The notes under the pieces were generated by a model. The model saw nothing but the letters and a program-made list of their open reading frames with translations. It was not told where the DNA came from and did no database searches. Positions 9,518 to 18,008 of a stretch of 64,000 bases of DNA are shown here, in pieces (within the stretch, counting starts at the first letter, position 1; each line of letters begins with the position of its first letter). Both the position numbers and the translations under genes were made by a program. This DNA comes from Leptolyngbya sp. SIO1E4 (lineage in GTDB: Bacteria > Cyanobacteriota > Cyanobacteriia > Phormidesmidales > Phormidesmidaceae). The DNA lies in the NCBI GenBank assembly GCA_010672825.2, contig JAAHFU020000003.1:496001-560000 (forward strand), given 5' to 3'.

Positions 9518-11641
9518 GTGAGTACAGATGCCGGAACGAAGTCAGAGACCTGCTATCAGACGGTCCCTGAAGCCTTGATGACTGCCCGCCGAGATGAACT
9601 CCTGGATCTGCCCCTCGAGCTGGTAGATCCGAACTTGCCGTTACCCGCCGATGTCCAAGGGTTCGTGTTTATTATTGCACCGGCGGGTTCAGTCGATTCG
9701 GGGGGGCTGCCCTATGCCGATGGCACCCCCCTGTTTAACGGCGATGGCATGATTTACCGACTAGACTTTACCCAGCCAGGTCAGGTCTCCCTTAAAACCC
9801 ATCTCACCAAGACACCAGGGTTCTATGCTGACTTGGCCACGAAGGCGGGTACCCAATATGCCAAACACGGATTTCAAAACCACGGCATTTCCCGCTTTTC
9901 CTCTAGTTTGGGCTTTCGCAATCAGCCCAATACGGCATTTGTGCCCTTGCGCTTTGCCTCAGATGAGTGCGATCGCCTGCTGGTAACCTCAGATGCTGGC
10001 CGCCCCTATGAGCTAGACACAGAAACCCTGGAGCTGGTGACCCCCGTGGGCTCAAATCTCGAATGGCAGCCCGAGGCCACTAAACTTTCCCCATTTCTAC
10101 CGGTGTTAAGCACCGCTCACCCTTACTTTGACGCAGAGCAAAAAGAGTTTCTCACCGTGAACTATGGCCGCTCTGTGGCCAGTTTTGTGGAAATGATTCC
10201 AGCGCTCCAGGCAGCGGAAAAGTTTCCAGAAGAACTCTTGAAATGGCTAGAGGCGATCGCCAGTTTGTTTCATCTGCAAGAGGCGGTCAAGCTGCTGGCG
10301 AAGTGGGCCTCACAACTCTCTCTGGAACTTTTGCACCTCTTCTTTAAGCTCCTAGGCGAGTTCAGTGGCGTTAGCGCCGAAGACTTTGTCTACCTCATGC
10401 GCTGGGACGGGCAAGGGGATCTGGAACGTTGGCGACTGGTTTTGCCCGACGGCTCGCCCCTGGCAATTACCCAGGGCCTGCATCAGATTGGGGTGACTCG
10501 CAACTATGTTGTCTTGATTGAGACTGCGTTTGTGGTGGGTCTGTCTGAGGTGTTGAGTAACCCCTTGCCAAAAGAGAAGGCGCTTGAAAAGCGTCTGCGC
10601 AGCTTCCTGGCAAAGCCCCCCGCATCTACCTCGCGGGTGTACCTGGTTCGCCGGGCTGATTTGGTACAGGGGCAACACCCCGCCCGCGCTGAAGCCGAGG
10701 TAAAAGTCACAGTGCAACCCACGGAATTTCCCATGGAAGTGCTGCATTTCTCGGCAGATTACGATGATTCAGACGGCAATGTCACCCTCCATGTCGGCCA
10801 CTGGTGTGCCGGTGATGCATCCGAGTGGGTCCGCAGTTATGACGTGCTCGCCGCCGATAACAAAACCCCGCTCCCGCCTCGTCTCGACGGCATGCACATT
10901 CGCGGGACGGATATTGGTCGCCTCAGCCGCTATGTGATTCAGCCAGAAACGGGCCAAGTTCTGGAGGCTAAGACCGTTGTCAACGACCCGGCCACTTGGG
11001 GCGTGGCTCTCTACACCTTCCGCAATGCCCTGCCCACACAACAGCCTGCCCACCGCATTGACACAGTCTACTGGTATTCAGAAGGGGTATTTCCAGAACT
11101 GCTGACGCAATTTGATATTGACCTATTCAAAGACTATCGCTATCGCTTTGTCTCTATTGAAGCGCTCCTGGAGCGGGCCAAATCGGGACAAGGCCAACCC
11201 GCTTGTCTGTTTCGGCTAGACACCCAAACCATGACGATTGTTGATACCTATTGCTTTGCCTGTGGGGCTGACCCAGGCGGGGCCAGTGTTGTGGTCAATT
11301 CTCCTCAATTTATGCCCCGAGCCGGGGGCAGTGAAGACCCCACCGATGGCTACATCACCTGCACCGTATTTGTGGAAAATCGCTCTGAGATTTGGATTTT
11401 TGATGCTCAACAGCTTAATCGCGGGCCGGTCTGTAAGCTTGGGCATCCGCAACTCGTTTTCGGCTCAACCTTGCACACGGTCTGGCTGCCTCAGGTGAGT
11501 CGCCGTACGGCTGCTTACTGCGTTCCCGTGCGTCAAGACTATGAACCGCTAGTTGCGCAAAAGGCCAAAGACTGGCCAGACATTGAAACCCTATTCAGAG
11601 ACGACGTGTATCCTCATTTCACAGGTTCCCCGCTAGCATAG
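9518..11641 (+). CDS. carotenoid oxygenase family protein, extended (copy 2)
   Basis: 707 residues from GTG 9518, preceded by a clear Shine-Dalgarno (CAGGAGAAAGG at 9505-9515). It is paralogous to the previous gene over most of its length: shared PAGSVDS, LFNGDGMIYRLDF, NSPQFMPR.GG and LHTVWLP motifs. The putative iron ligands are H201 (STAHPYFD), H322 (LHQIG), H428 (GHWCAGDAS) and H653 (LHTVW). A strongly helical insertion at about 228-285 (ALQAAEKFPEELLKWLEAIA onward) replaces a propeller loop and corresponds to the insertion of copy 1. The gap to copy 1 is 21 nt and to the downstream ABC ATPase 19 nt, so all are probably co-transcribed. Tandem duplication with divergence suggests two substrates or a heteromeric enzyme; this is inference. 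Confidence 0.85.
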   Translation: MSTDAGTKSETCYQTVPEALMTARRDELLDLPLELVDPNLPLPADVQGFVFIIAPAGSVDSGGLPYADGTPLFNGDGMIYRLDFTQPGQVSLKTHLTKTPGFYADLATKAGTQYAKHGFQNHGISRFSSSLGFRNQPNTAFVPLRFASDECDRLLVTSDAGRPYELDTETLELVTPVGSNLEWQPEATKLSPFLPVLSTAHPYFDAEQKEFLTVNYGRSVASFVEMIPALQAAEKFPEELLKWLEAIASLFHLQEAVKLLAKWASQLSLELLHLFFKLLGEFSGVSAEDFVYLMRWDGQGDLERWRLVLPDGSPLAITQGLHQIGVTRNYVVLIETAFVVGLSEVLSNPLPKEKALEKRLRSFLAKPPASTSRVYLVRRADLVQGQHPARAEAEVKVTVQPTEFPMEVLHFSADYDDSDGNVTLHVGHWCAGDASEWVRSYDVLAADNKTPLPPRLDGMHIRGTDIGRLSRYVIQPETGQVLEAKTVVNDPATWGVALYTFRNALPTQQPAHRIDTVYWYSEGVFPELLTQFDIDLFKDYRYRFVSIEALLERAKSGQGQPACLFRLDTQTMTIVDTYCFACGADPGGASVVVNSPQFMPRAGGSEDPTDGYITCTVFVENRSEIWIFDAQQLNRGPVCKLGHPQLVFGSTLHTVWLPQVSRRTAAYCVPVRQDYEPLVAQKAKDWPDIETLFRDDVYPHFTGSPLA

Positions 11642-11660
11642 AGCAGACCCTTGGCGGAGC

Positions 11661-12779
11661 GTGAGTGTGGCACGGGTTCGACTAGAAAACATTACCCAGC
11701 GTTTTGGCAAGACCCTAGCAGTGCAGGACATTTCTTTTGAAGTGCCCGATGGCGAGTTTTGGGTCATGGTGGGGCCATCAGGATGCGGCAAATCTACCCT
11801 GCTAAGAACCATCGCTGGGCTGGAACCCGTCACAGAAGGCACCCTCTATATTGGCGATCGCCGGGTTAATGAGGTTCCTGCTCGCCAGCGAGATGTGGCC
11901 ATGGTGTTTCAAAATTACGCCCTGTATCCACACATGACGGTGGCCGAGAACCTGGCCTTTGGACTGCGCATGCGCCAGGTTCCTAAAGCAGAACAGGGCA
12001 AGCAGGTGCAGCAGGTTGCCCGTTCCCTGGATATTGAACATTTGCTAGACCGCAAGCCACGCCAACTGTCTGGGGGACAGCAGCAGCGGGTAGCCCTGGG
12101 GCGGGCGATCGCCCGGCGGCCGCAGGTTTTCTTGCTGGATGAACCGCTCTCTAACCTGGATGCCCAGCTGCGGGATGACACCCGGGCCGAGCTTAAACAG
12201 CTGCATCAGCGCTTTGGCATTACGACGCTGTATGTCACCCATGACCAGGTAGAAGCCATGACCCTCAGCGATCGCATTGTCATGCTCGACCAGGGGCAGG
12301 TGCAGCAAATTGGCACGCCTCAAGATCTCTACGGCAGCCCCACCAATCGTCGCGTCGCCACCTTTATTGGCAACCCGCCCATGAACATGCTGTCTGCAAT
12401 TTTCGACGGCACCCACTTCCAAATTAATGGGCAACCTATTGTTGCTGCCCCAGCAATGGTGCAGTCGGCTTCCCTGTCGCCTAACCAAGTGGTGAATTTA
12501 GGGATACGGCCCGAGCAGATATCCCTGGCCTTTGAGGATGAGGCTGCCTTGCTCCTGCAGGTTGAGTTAGTTGAGCCCCTCGGACGCGAGACCCTGGTGC
12601 GCGGCCATATTCCCCATCAGCGCAACGGGGACCCCTTGCAGCGATTGCAGTGCTTTGTACTACCCCACACGCTCCCCAAACCTGGAGAAATGCTAAAGTT
12701 ACATCTTGACCCCCAGAGCTTGTTTTTATTTGATCCGGTTTCAGGTCAAACCCTGCATCCAAACATTAAGATTGACTAA
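11661..12779 (+). CDS. ABC transporter ATPase, MalK/UgpC type
   Basis: 372 residues. The nucleotide-binding domain has Walker A GPSGCGKST (near 38), the Q-loop MVFQNYALYPHM, signature LSGGQQQRVALGRA, Walker B VFLLDEPLSNLDA and the H-loop YVTHDQVEAMTLSDR. The C-terminal ~130 residues form the OB-like TOBE domain (NLGIRPEQISLAF) of sugar/glycerol-phosphate importer ATPases. The first GTG is 11661; GTG 11667 has better spacing from GGAG (11656-11659) and may be the real start. No permease or binding-protein gene is adjacent; MalK-type ATPases often serve several distant permeases. It closes the cyclase/oxygenase gene run, possibly by proximity alone. Confidence 0.92.
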   Translation: MSVARVRLENITQRFGKTLAVQDISFEVPDGEFWVMVGPSGCGKSTLLRTIAGLEPVTEGTLYIGDRRVNEVPARQRDVAMVFQNYALYPHMTVAENLAFGLRMRQVPKAEQGKQVQQVARSLDIEHLLDRKPRQLSGGQQQRVALGRAIARRPQVFLLDEPLSNLDAQLRDDTRAELKQLHQRFGITTLYVTHDQVEAMTLSDRIVMLDQGQVQQIGTPQDLYGSPTNRRVATFIGNPPMNMLSAIFDGTHFQINGQPIVAAPAMVQSASLSPNQVVNLGIRPEQISLAFEDEAALLLQVELVEPLGRETLVRGHIPHQRNGDPLQRLQCFVLPHTLPKPGEMLKLHLDPQSLFLFDPVSGQTLHPNIKID

Positions 12780-12822
12780 GTCGCATCCTCAATGTCTTTA
12801 TCGTTAGCCTGGTTCTAAATCT

Positions 12823-13635
12823 ATGAGCAACTCTTCTTCCCAACCTTCAGATAAGCAATCATCTGCCCAGTCGGGTAAGCGTTCACTCAACTGGTCAGTC
12901 TGGTTGGGGATAGGGTTTTTAGGTGCGGTGGGAATTGGTCTAATTGCTTCCATTACTAGCTTTATGGGGCAAGATCCGTCAGCTCCAAACTCACCCACAG
13001 CTCAAGACCCGACCACTAGCGCTGCCGAAGTTAACCCCCCTGCTGATTTACGAGAACACCAACAGCTGGTCAGCGAGGTCATAGGAGATCTTGATCGTGA
13101 CTACTTGATTGGAGATTCTCCAACCCAAGGCAACCCAGATGCTGACGTGGTGTTGTTCAAGTTCTCTGATTTTCAGTGCCCTTATTGTGGGCAAGCGACC
13201 GGCGAAGTCAAGACCTTTATGAGTGAGAACGCATCGGATGTTTTGTTTGTTTACAAGCATCTGCCGCTGAATCGAATTCATCCAGAGGCCACGCCTGCAG
13301 CATTGGCGTCTTGGGCAGCTGATCAGCAAGGCAAATTTTGGGAATATCATGATGCGCTATTTGAGCACCAGCGAGCCCTAAGCGAAGCCCTCTATGTGGA
13401 GATTGCTGAGGAGTTAGAGCTGGATATGGATCAGTTTAATCGCGATCGCCGAAGTGAAGAGGCGCAATCGGCGGTTGCCCGAGATCTCGCTCTATCTTCA
13501 GAGCTGCAGCTCAGCGGCACGCCAGTCTTTATCATGAATGATTTGCTCATTCCTGGCGCGATGCCCGCAGACTTCTTTGCTGAAGCGTTGACTCGCCTGC
13601 AAGCCGCTGAGACCACCAGCTCTGTATCTCCTTAA
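12823..13635 (+). CDS. DsbA-family thiol-disulfide oxidoreductase
   Basis: 270 residues with one N-terminal membrane segment (WSVWLGIGFLGAVGIGLIAS, about 25-45) after a short Ser/Gln-rich cytoplasmic tail, so the thioredoxin domain lies in the periplasm or lumen. The redox motif CPYC starts at Cys119 (FSDFQCPYCGQ). The typical helical insertion and the cis-Pro loop SGTPVFIMND follow. The layout matches the bacterial DsbA/BdbD-like Thioredoxin_4 family, which oxidises or isomerises disulfides. It stands alone, with a TPR gene 106 bp downstream. Confidence 0.9.
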   Translation: MSNSSSQPSDKQSSAQSGKRSLNWSVWLGIGFLGAVGIGLIASITSFMGQDPSAPNSPTAQDPTTSAAEVNPPADLREHQQLVSEVIGDLDRDYLIGDSPTQGNPDADVVLFKFSDFQCPYCGQATGEVKTFMSENASDVLFVYKHLPLNRIHPEATPAALASWAADQQGKFWEYHDALFEHQRALSEALYVEIAEELELDMDQFNRDRRSEEAQSAVARDLALSSELQLSGTPVFIMNDLLIPGAMPADFFAEALTRLQAAETTSSVSP

Positions 13636-13741
13636 GGGGTAAAGATAGAGGGCTACTGGCGAGTCTTGCAGTTCGTAACAAATTTCTTCTCTGAAATTTT
13701 TACTGGCTAAGCTGAGGGTGTCTTAACCAAAACTTAATCTT

Positions 13742-14227
13742 ATGTATTCTCGGACACTTATCACAGCCACGCTATCAGGTCTGCTGGTTATCGGTACTGC
13801 ATCCCTATCCTGGGCAACAGAGTCAACCTCGGCCCTCTCCCTGGCCTCATCCCCCCTTGATCAAGCCCGGACCCTGTACCAACAGGGTCGGCTGCAACAT
13901 TCGAAAGGAAACTTAGAAGCCGCGATCGCGCTTTATACCGAAGCTCTAGAGCTCAATCCTGAATCTGTGGAAGCTTACAGCGCTCGGGCCGGGGCTTTTG
14001 GCAGCTTAGAAGCCTACGATGCAGCGATCGAGGATTACAGCACTGCCATCACGCTGGATGAAGATTTGGCAGCTGCCTATGGTGGCCGAGGCTGGGCACT
14101 CTACCTCAAAGGTGACCTCAATGCTGGGGTAGAAGACCTCTGGACAGCCGCGCAGCTATTCCTTGAGCAAGATCAAACTGAGCAGTACTTTAAGACACTA
14201 GAAATTATTGAGAATTTAGCGCCTTAA
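13742..14227 (+). CDS. exported TPR-repeat protein
   Basis: 161 residues. The N-terminus (SRTLITATLSGLLVIGTASL, then SWA) is a signal peptide, so the product is exported. At least three TPR motifs follow from about residue 38: ARTLYQQGRLQHSKGNLEAA, ALYTEALELNPESVEAYSAR, and DYSTAITLDEDLAAAYGGRG with YLKGDLNAGVEDLWTAAQ. Such small TPR proteins act as protein-binding scaffolds; no partner can be named. A hairpin terminator follows 22 bp after the stop. Confidence 0.85.
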   Translation: MYSRTLITATLSGLLVIGTASLSWATESTSALSLASSPLDQARTLYQQGRLQHSKGNLEAAIALYTEALELNPESVEAYSARAGAFGSLEAYDAAIEDYSTAITLDEDLAAAYGGRGWALYLKGDLNAGVEDLWTAAQLFLEQDQTEQYFKTLEIIENLAP

Positions 14228-14249
14228 TGGGCATAGATAAGACGAATGA

Positions 14250-14290
14250 AAAGGGTAGTGGGTTTGTCAGGCAACGACTCACTACCCTTT
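14250..14290 (+). terminator. hairpin after TPR gene
   Basis: Perfect 11-bp stem AAAGGGTAGTG (14250-14260) with CACTACCCTTT (14280-14290) and a 19-nt loop, starting 22 nt after the TPR stop codon. The following bases (GTTGT) are only weakly U-rich, so termination is probable but not certain. A separate 6-bp palindrome GATTCC-CT-GGAATC lies at 14472-14485, before the transposase 3' end. Confidence 0.6.
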
Positions 14291-14518
14291 GTTGTATCGC
14301 AACATGCAGTCGAATCCAGCACGCCCGATTCTCTATTTCCTATTCCCTTCACGTAAGCGAGATGTCCTTGGCCAAAATGCACAGGGTTATCGCAGGATCC
14401 ATGTGTGTAAAAGGAAATCCAGGTAACTCAACAACTCTCTATTGCATCTGAGATGCTAGTTAGGACAATCAGATTCCCTGGAATCCTTATGCAACAAGGT
14501 TTTTATTTCTGCCTTCTC

Positions 14519-15889
14519 CTAAGAAACACTCTCCGGGACAAGGTCAGCCCTAGTGTCTGTAACAAGCATGAGGCCAAGGCTGTGAGCTTTTCGTTGTAAG
14601 TTTTTGACCAGTCGTTGCCGATAGCGTTTTTCATAGACATCGGCCCCGGGGTCTTCGTAGGCAGTGCCGTCGCGCCAGAGTCTATAGAAGATGCGAGCTA
14701 ATTTGTGGGCTGTCGCCGTAATGGCTTTGGCTGGCCCTAAGCGACTTTTCAAGCGTCGGTAAAAAGCGCCTAAGGCTGAATCTGAGCGGTAGAGGGTCTG
14801 GGCTGCAATGCGAAAAGCAGTGGCAGCGCGGTTGACCACCTTGCGGGTGCGAGAACTGAGCACCTTGCCCCCCGAGATGCGCGAGCCAGGTGAGAGGCCC
14901 AACCAAGAGGTAAAGTGCTTGCTGGAGGGAAAGCGGGAAGGGTCAAGCCCCACTTCGGAGAGGATATTGACCACTGAGAGGGCATCGAGACCATCCACTT
15001 GAGTGAAATCTACCCCACTGAGCTGGTAAAGATAACTCCGCAGGTCAAAGGCAGGCGCATTCCCCTTCGGTTTTTTGCGCTTCGAGGTAGAGGGCGGTAA
15101 CGGCGGACGCGGCGGACTGTCTCTCTGGGCTTCCAACTGCTTGAGGTAAGCTTCGATTTGCTGGTCGCACTGCTGAATGTGACGCTGGTAGGTTTGGTAC
15201 AACCCCATCTCCTGCCTTAAGACAAACAGCAGGTCTTCGCGATAAGTTCCTGTCAAAGCCGCCGCTATCTCCTCCGGCGAGCTTTTGATACGCGGGTCTC
15301 GCAACTGGGCCAGCTTCACCGGGTCCCGCTCGCCCGCAATCATTGCCTGGAGAATGCTCAGGCCCGTTTTGCCCGTAATGTCGCTAATCACTCGATGCAG
15401 TTGCACATTCATCTGCTCCAGGGCCTTCTGCATCCGCTGAATATGGACGATGCCACTGCGCACCAGCTTCTCCCGGTGACGGATATAGCTGCGCAAAACT
15501 CGCATCGCTGGTGCGGGATGAAAAGACCCTTGCAGCAAGCCGTAGCTATGGAGTTGCTGCAACCATTGACAATCGAGCATATCGCTTTTGCGTCCTGGCA
15601 CACTCTTGAGATGACGGGCATTCACCAGGCAAACCTCGAAGCCTCGACTTTCCAGCACCTCGAATAGGGGCAGCCAGTAGACGCCGGTTGATTCCATCGC
15701 GACCGTGCTCACCCTATACGACTCTAGCCAATCGGCGATGGCTTCTAGGTCGCGGGTATAGCAGCCGAAGCACCGGACGCACCTATCATCACCGGTGGGC
15801 ACACAGACCCAATGCTCGGCTGCACCGACATCAATACCGGCCGCGTGAGCCGCTATCACCTCAAGCGGCTTCGGAGGATTAGGGGACAT
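14519..15889 (-). CDS. IS110-family transposase (DEDD recombinase)
   Basis: 456 residues from ATG 15889; the frame also allows ATG 15913. The N-terminal RuvC-like DEDD domain shows AAGIDVGAAEHWVCVP (first Asp), STVAMESTGVYW (Glu) and GRKSDMLDCQW (Asp pair). A coiled linker follows. The C-terminal Transposase_20 domain has the helix-hairpin-like GVDFTQVDGLDALSVV and the serine-containing SWLGLSPGSRISGGK. No stop or frameshift is seen, so the enzyme may be active. IS110 elements lack long terminal inverted repeats and I could not place the ends with certainty. Confidence 0.95.
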   Translation of the reverse strand: MSPNPPKPLEVIAAHAAGIDVGAAEHWVCVPTGDDRCVRCFGCYTRDLEAIADWLESYRVSTVAMESTGVYWLPLFEVLESRGFEVCLVNARHLKSVPGRKSDMLDCQWLQQLHSYGLLQGSFHPAPAMRVLRSYIRHREKLVRSGIVHIQRMQKALEQMNVQLHRVISDITGKTGLSILQAMIAGERDPVKLAQLRDPRIKSSPEEIAAALTGTYREDLLFVLRQEMGLYQTYQRHIQQCDQQIEAYLKQLEAQRDSPPRPPLPPSTSKRKKPKGNAPAFDLRSYLYQLSGVDFTQVDGLDALSVVNILSEVGLDPSRFPSSKHFTSWLGLSPGSRISGGKVLSSRTRKVVNRAATAFRIAAQTLYRSDSALGAFYRRLKSRLGPAKAITATAHKLARIFYRLWRDGTAYEDPGADVYEKRYRQRLVKNLQRKAHSLGLMLVTDTRADLVPESVS

Positions 15890-15913
15890 GGCATTCACTC
15901 TCTTTGGGGGCAA

Positions 15914-16150
15914 AGGACTCTGCCTGACACCTCAGGACACTCTGATTCTCCTAAACGGGATAGCTCCATCGCTTCACCAATTTTCTAAGCCTGACAGGGT
16001 CAGAACCAAGCTGCCTTACGGGTATTGCTCAACACCACTGAAACATCGGTTTCACTGTCAGAGTCCATCCATACTCTTATGCCAGATAATAGGCAACAGC
16101 GGCTTCTTTGGCGTTTCTTCCATTTCTAAGGGACTATTTGTCCCTTTATG
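15914..16150 (-). ncRNA. candidate IS110 bridge RNA region
   Basis: Non-coding DNA just upstream of the transposase start. In IS110-group elements this segment is transcribed into a structured bridge RNA that base-pairs with target and donor DNA (known for IS621). Seen here: a hairpin CCTGA/TCAGG at 15923-15936 and a stronger one, AAGGGAC-TATTT-GTCCCTT, at 16128-16146. I cannot derive the guide loops by eye, so the RNA call rests on family knowledge and position. Confidence 0.4.
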
Positions 16151-16153
16151 AGC

Positions 16154-16190
16154 TGCCTTCTGCCTTCTGCTTTCTGCCTTTTGCTACATA
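16154..16190 (+). repeat. heptamer STRR-like repeat plus dispersed 19-mer
   Basis: Four consecutive heptamers: TGCCTTC (16154), TGCCTTC (16161), TGCTTTC (16168), TGCCTTT (16175), then TGCTACA. This is the style of cyanobacterial short tandemly repeated repetitive sequences. The segment 16172-16190, TTCTGCCTTTTGCTACATA, recurs with one mismatch at 62128-62146. Confidence 0.75.
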
Positions 16191-16216
16191 GAGCGGTTGG
16201 ATTCAGATCCCCCCTC

Positions 16217-16275
16217 CAAACCCTAGACCCCAGACCCTAGACCCCAACCCTGCCCCAAACATCCTGGCCTGAACG
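16217..16275 (+). repeat. CCCTAGACCCC repeat, divergent copy A
   Basis: Two tandem 14-bp-like units (AAACCCTAGACCCCAG, then ACCCTAGACCCCAAC) followed by CATCCTGGCCTGAACG, which loosely matches the right part of the ~98-bp repeat family found at 53842, 20292 and 21532. The CTATAGC ends are not recognisable. It lies between the IS110 element and the metallopeptidase gene; the remaining ~260 bp up to that gene show nothing else. Confidence 0.55.
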
Positions 16276-16534
16276 CAGCGCTCTGCCCTTCCTATCATCA
16301 TGAATACTTCTGTGAAATAGGCTCTGTAGACAAAGGCATTGCGCTAAATTTGGAAAGAGAGCATCGCCCTTGGACTTATGCATTGACCCCTTTAAATCCC
16401 CCGATTCTAGGGGATTTTGAATTTACTTTCCCAGCATTGGGAGGCAAGGGGCGCAACTGACTCAAGTGTGTAAGTCCTGACCCTAAGCTTTGCTGGGGTT
16501 TCGGTATCCAGCTGTTCCATCGATTTCAAAAGCC

Positions 16535-17215
16535 ATGTTTTTTGATCCAATCTATCTGGTGTTCATGGTGCCGGGCATCTTGTTAATGATGTGGGCCCAG
16601 AGCAAGGTTAAAGGAACCTACCGTCGCTACGCCCAAGTTAGGTCCAAAATGGGGATGACAGGCGCTCAAGTTGCCCGCACCATTCTCAGCAAAAAGGGCA
16701 TCAACACCGTGCGCGTTGAGCCTGTCGCAGGCGAGTTGACCGATCACTATGACCCCAGAGCCAAGGCCGTACGCCTTTCTGAAGGGATCTATAATTCCAG
16801 CTCGCTGGCAGCGGCGGCGGTGGCGGCCCATGAATGTGGTCACGTGTTGCAAGATGTTCAGGGCTATCAGTTTATGAACCTGCGGGCGGCCCTCGTCCCT
16901 GTAGTTAACTTGGGGTCTCGCTTAGGCCCAATTTTGATCATTGCCGGTCTGGTAATGAATTTTCTGGGGTTGGCCTGGTTAGGGGTGATCTTTTTTGCGG
17001 CGGTCTTACTTTTCCACGTCGTGACCCTGCCCGTTGAGTTTGATGCATCAGCACGGGCCCTAAGATTGATTGATGAACTTGGCATTCTCCAAGGGAAAGA
17101 AAATCGGGGTGCCAAAGCTGTGCTGCAAGCAGCGGCCCTGACCTACGTGGCAACGGCTTTCTATGCCCTGCTGAATTTGCTGTACTACGTGTCCATGATT
17201 AGCCGTCGCGGCTAG
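16535..17215 (+). CDS. membrane zinc metallopeptidase (YugP/Zn_peptidase_2 type)
   Basis: 226 residues from ATG 16535; an in-frame TTG at 16490 adds 15 non-conserved residues and is not preferred. The first residues form a membrane segment (DPIYLVFMVPGILLMM). The zinc-binding motif is H99-E-C-G-H103 in AAHECGHVLQDVQGY. Three further hydrophobic helices follow (LGPILIIAGLVMNFLGLAWL, GVIFFAAVLLFHVVTL, FYALLNLLYYVSMI), with the LPVEFDASARAL motif between. This matches the neutral zinc metallopeptidase family typified by Bacillus YugP. The physiological substrate is unknown. Confidence 0.88.
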   Translation: MFFDPIYLVFMVPGILLMMWAQSKVKGTYRRYAQVRSKMGMTGAQVARTILSKKGINTVRVEPVAGELTDHYDPRAKAVRLSEGIYNSSSLAAAAVAAHECGHVLQDVQGYQFMNLRAALVPVVNLGSRLGPILIIAGLVMNFLGLAWLGVIFFAAVLLFHVVTLPVEFDASARALRLIDELGILQGKENRGAKAVLQAAALTYVATAFYALLNLLYYVSMISRRG

Positions 17216-17216
17216 A

Positions 17217-17445
17217 CCTTAGAGCCGTCTCGATCGCCCCAAGTTCCTGAAGAACCGCCCATTGGGTGAGGCTGAGCCCACGGGCGTGGGTAATGTCAAT
17301 CAGGGAGCGTCACAGCAAAGATTCGATCGCTTCGATGAGGCGCGGCGCGGCGGGCGGGGCGATAAACCGCATCAACAGGGTTGAGGGGTCACAGGTTCTC
17401 GGTGGATGGCCAGCCAGTACATAACCGCTTGCTCTAGGCGGGAAA
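17217..17445 (-). pseudogene. decayed fragment of an NB-ARC/WD40-type protein
   Basis: Reading the minus strand gives RLEQAVMYWLAIHREPVTPQ in one frame; after a frameshift, RFIAPPAAPRLIEAIESLL, a TGA, then RSLIDITHARGLSLTQWAV and LQELGAIETALR. The series resembles the segment between the NB-ARC ATPase and WD40 repeats of cyanobacterial signalling ATPases (pattern MYWLAINREPVS...EALESLxRRSLIE...FTLQ, from memory). One frameshift and one stop interrupt it, and neither the ATPase nor the repeats remain. Its end abuts the metallopeptidase gene. Confidence 0.55.
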
Positions 17446-17480
17446 GGCGATCGCACTACTGTCATCATCTGCACGGGGCA

Positions 17481-18008
17481 CTACCTGCGCCAGTTGCGGA
17501 ATGGATTTTTCCAGATGAAGGGAAGCTTCAGCCACCGTTTAGCCGGAACTGGTTGAGGTATCGATTGAGACTGAGGCCGAATGCTTTTGAATTGGGTTTT
17601 CTGTTGCTCAGACAGGTCCAAAATCTCAATGCGCTCGCAAAAAGCGTCGCAGCCATATTCATCACCTAAGATCGTGAGGTTGATGATTTTAATCCACGTG
17701 GTTAACTGCAAGGAGGCATCGTTTTCTAAGCTTGGAAAATAGAGCCATATCGAGGTCCCCGCTTGAAAGGGCCAGTTAATCCCAGGGGCAGCCTCAACTT
17801 GGATATGGGCTAGCTCAAGCTCGCAAGACGTGTTGCCAAGACAAATCAAGGCTTGCTCCTCCGGAACGGACGGCTCCGCGATAACGGCGTCTCTCAGGGC
17901 GGTTTGCCTCGGTTCAGGTGAAGGTTCTAGAGCCTCTTCCCCAACCCAACCAATCCAGCGAATGCATCCTTGCAGAGTCACGGGGCCAATGGGGGCTGAC
18001 TGCGACAT
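17481..18008 (-). CDS. hypothetical protein
   Basis: 175 residues from ATG 18008 (MSQSAPIGPVTLQGCIRWIG); the frame runs up to 18053. Not recognised. Visible: an acidic, Pro-rich stretch (EEALEPSPEPRQ), a beta-rich middle (LICLGNTSCELELAHIQVEA, SIWLYFPSLENDASL, TWIKIINLTILGDEYGCDAF) and a very basic, Trp/Phe-rich C-terminus (KRWLKLPFIWKNPFRNWRR). There is no signal peptide or clear membrane helix. It is next to the NB-ARC/WD40 fossil on the same strand and may have belonged to the same locus. Confidence 0.5.
   Translation of the reverse strand: MSQSAPIGPVTLQGCIRWIGWVGEEALEPSPEPRQTALRDAVIAEPSVPEEQALICLGNTSCELELAHIQVEAAPGINWPFQAGTSIWLYFPSLENDASLQLTTWIKIINLTILGDEYGCDAFCERIEILDLSEQQKTQFKSIRPQSQSIPQPVPAKRWLKLPFIWKNPFRNWRR

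Larger units (their letters stand above)
14452..16200 (-). mobile_element. IS110-family element, approximate extent
   Basis: The transposase is flanked by non-coding DNA on both sides: about 70 bp beyond its 3' end (14452-14518) and about 260-300 bp before its 5' end (15890 to roughly 16150-16200). This asymmetry matches IS110 elements with a long left end preceding the gene. Boundaries are estimates: these elements leave no clear target duplications, and I found no convincing terminal repeat. The 5' flank is the expected place of the guide (bridge) RNA. Confidence 0.5.

Noticed and set aside
14227-14451. 74-codon frame overlapping the TPR stop
   Set aside because: It runs through the terminator hairpin and has no protein-like features.
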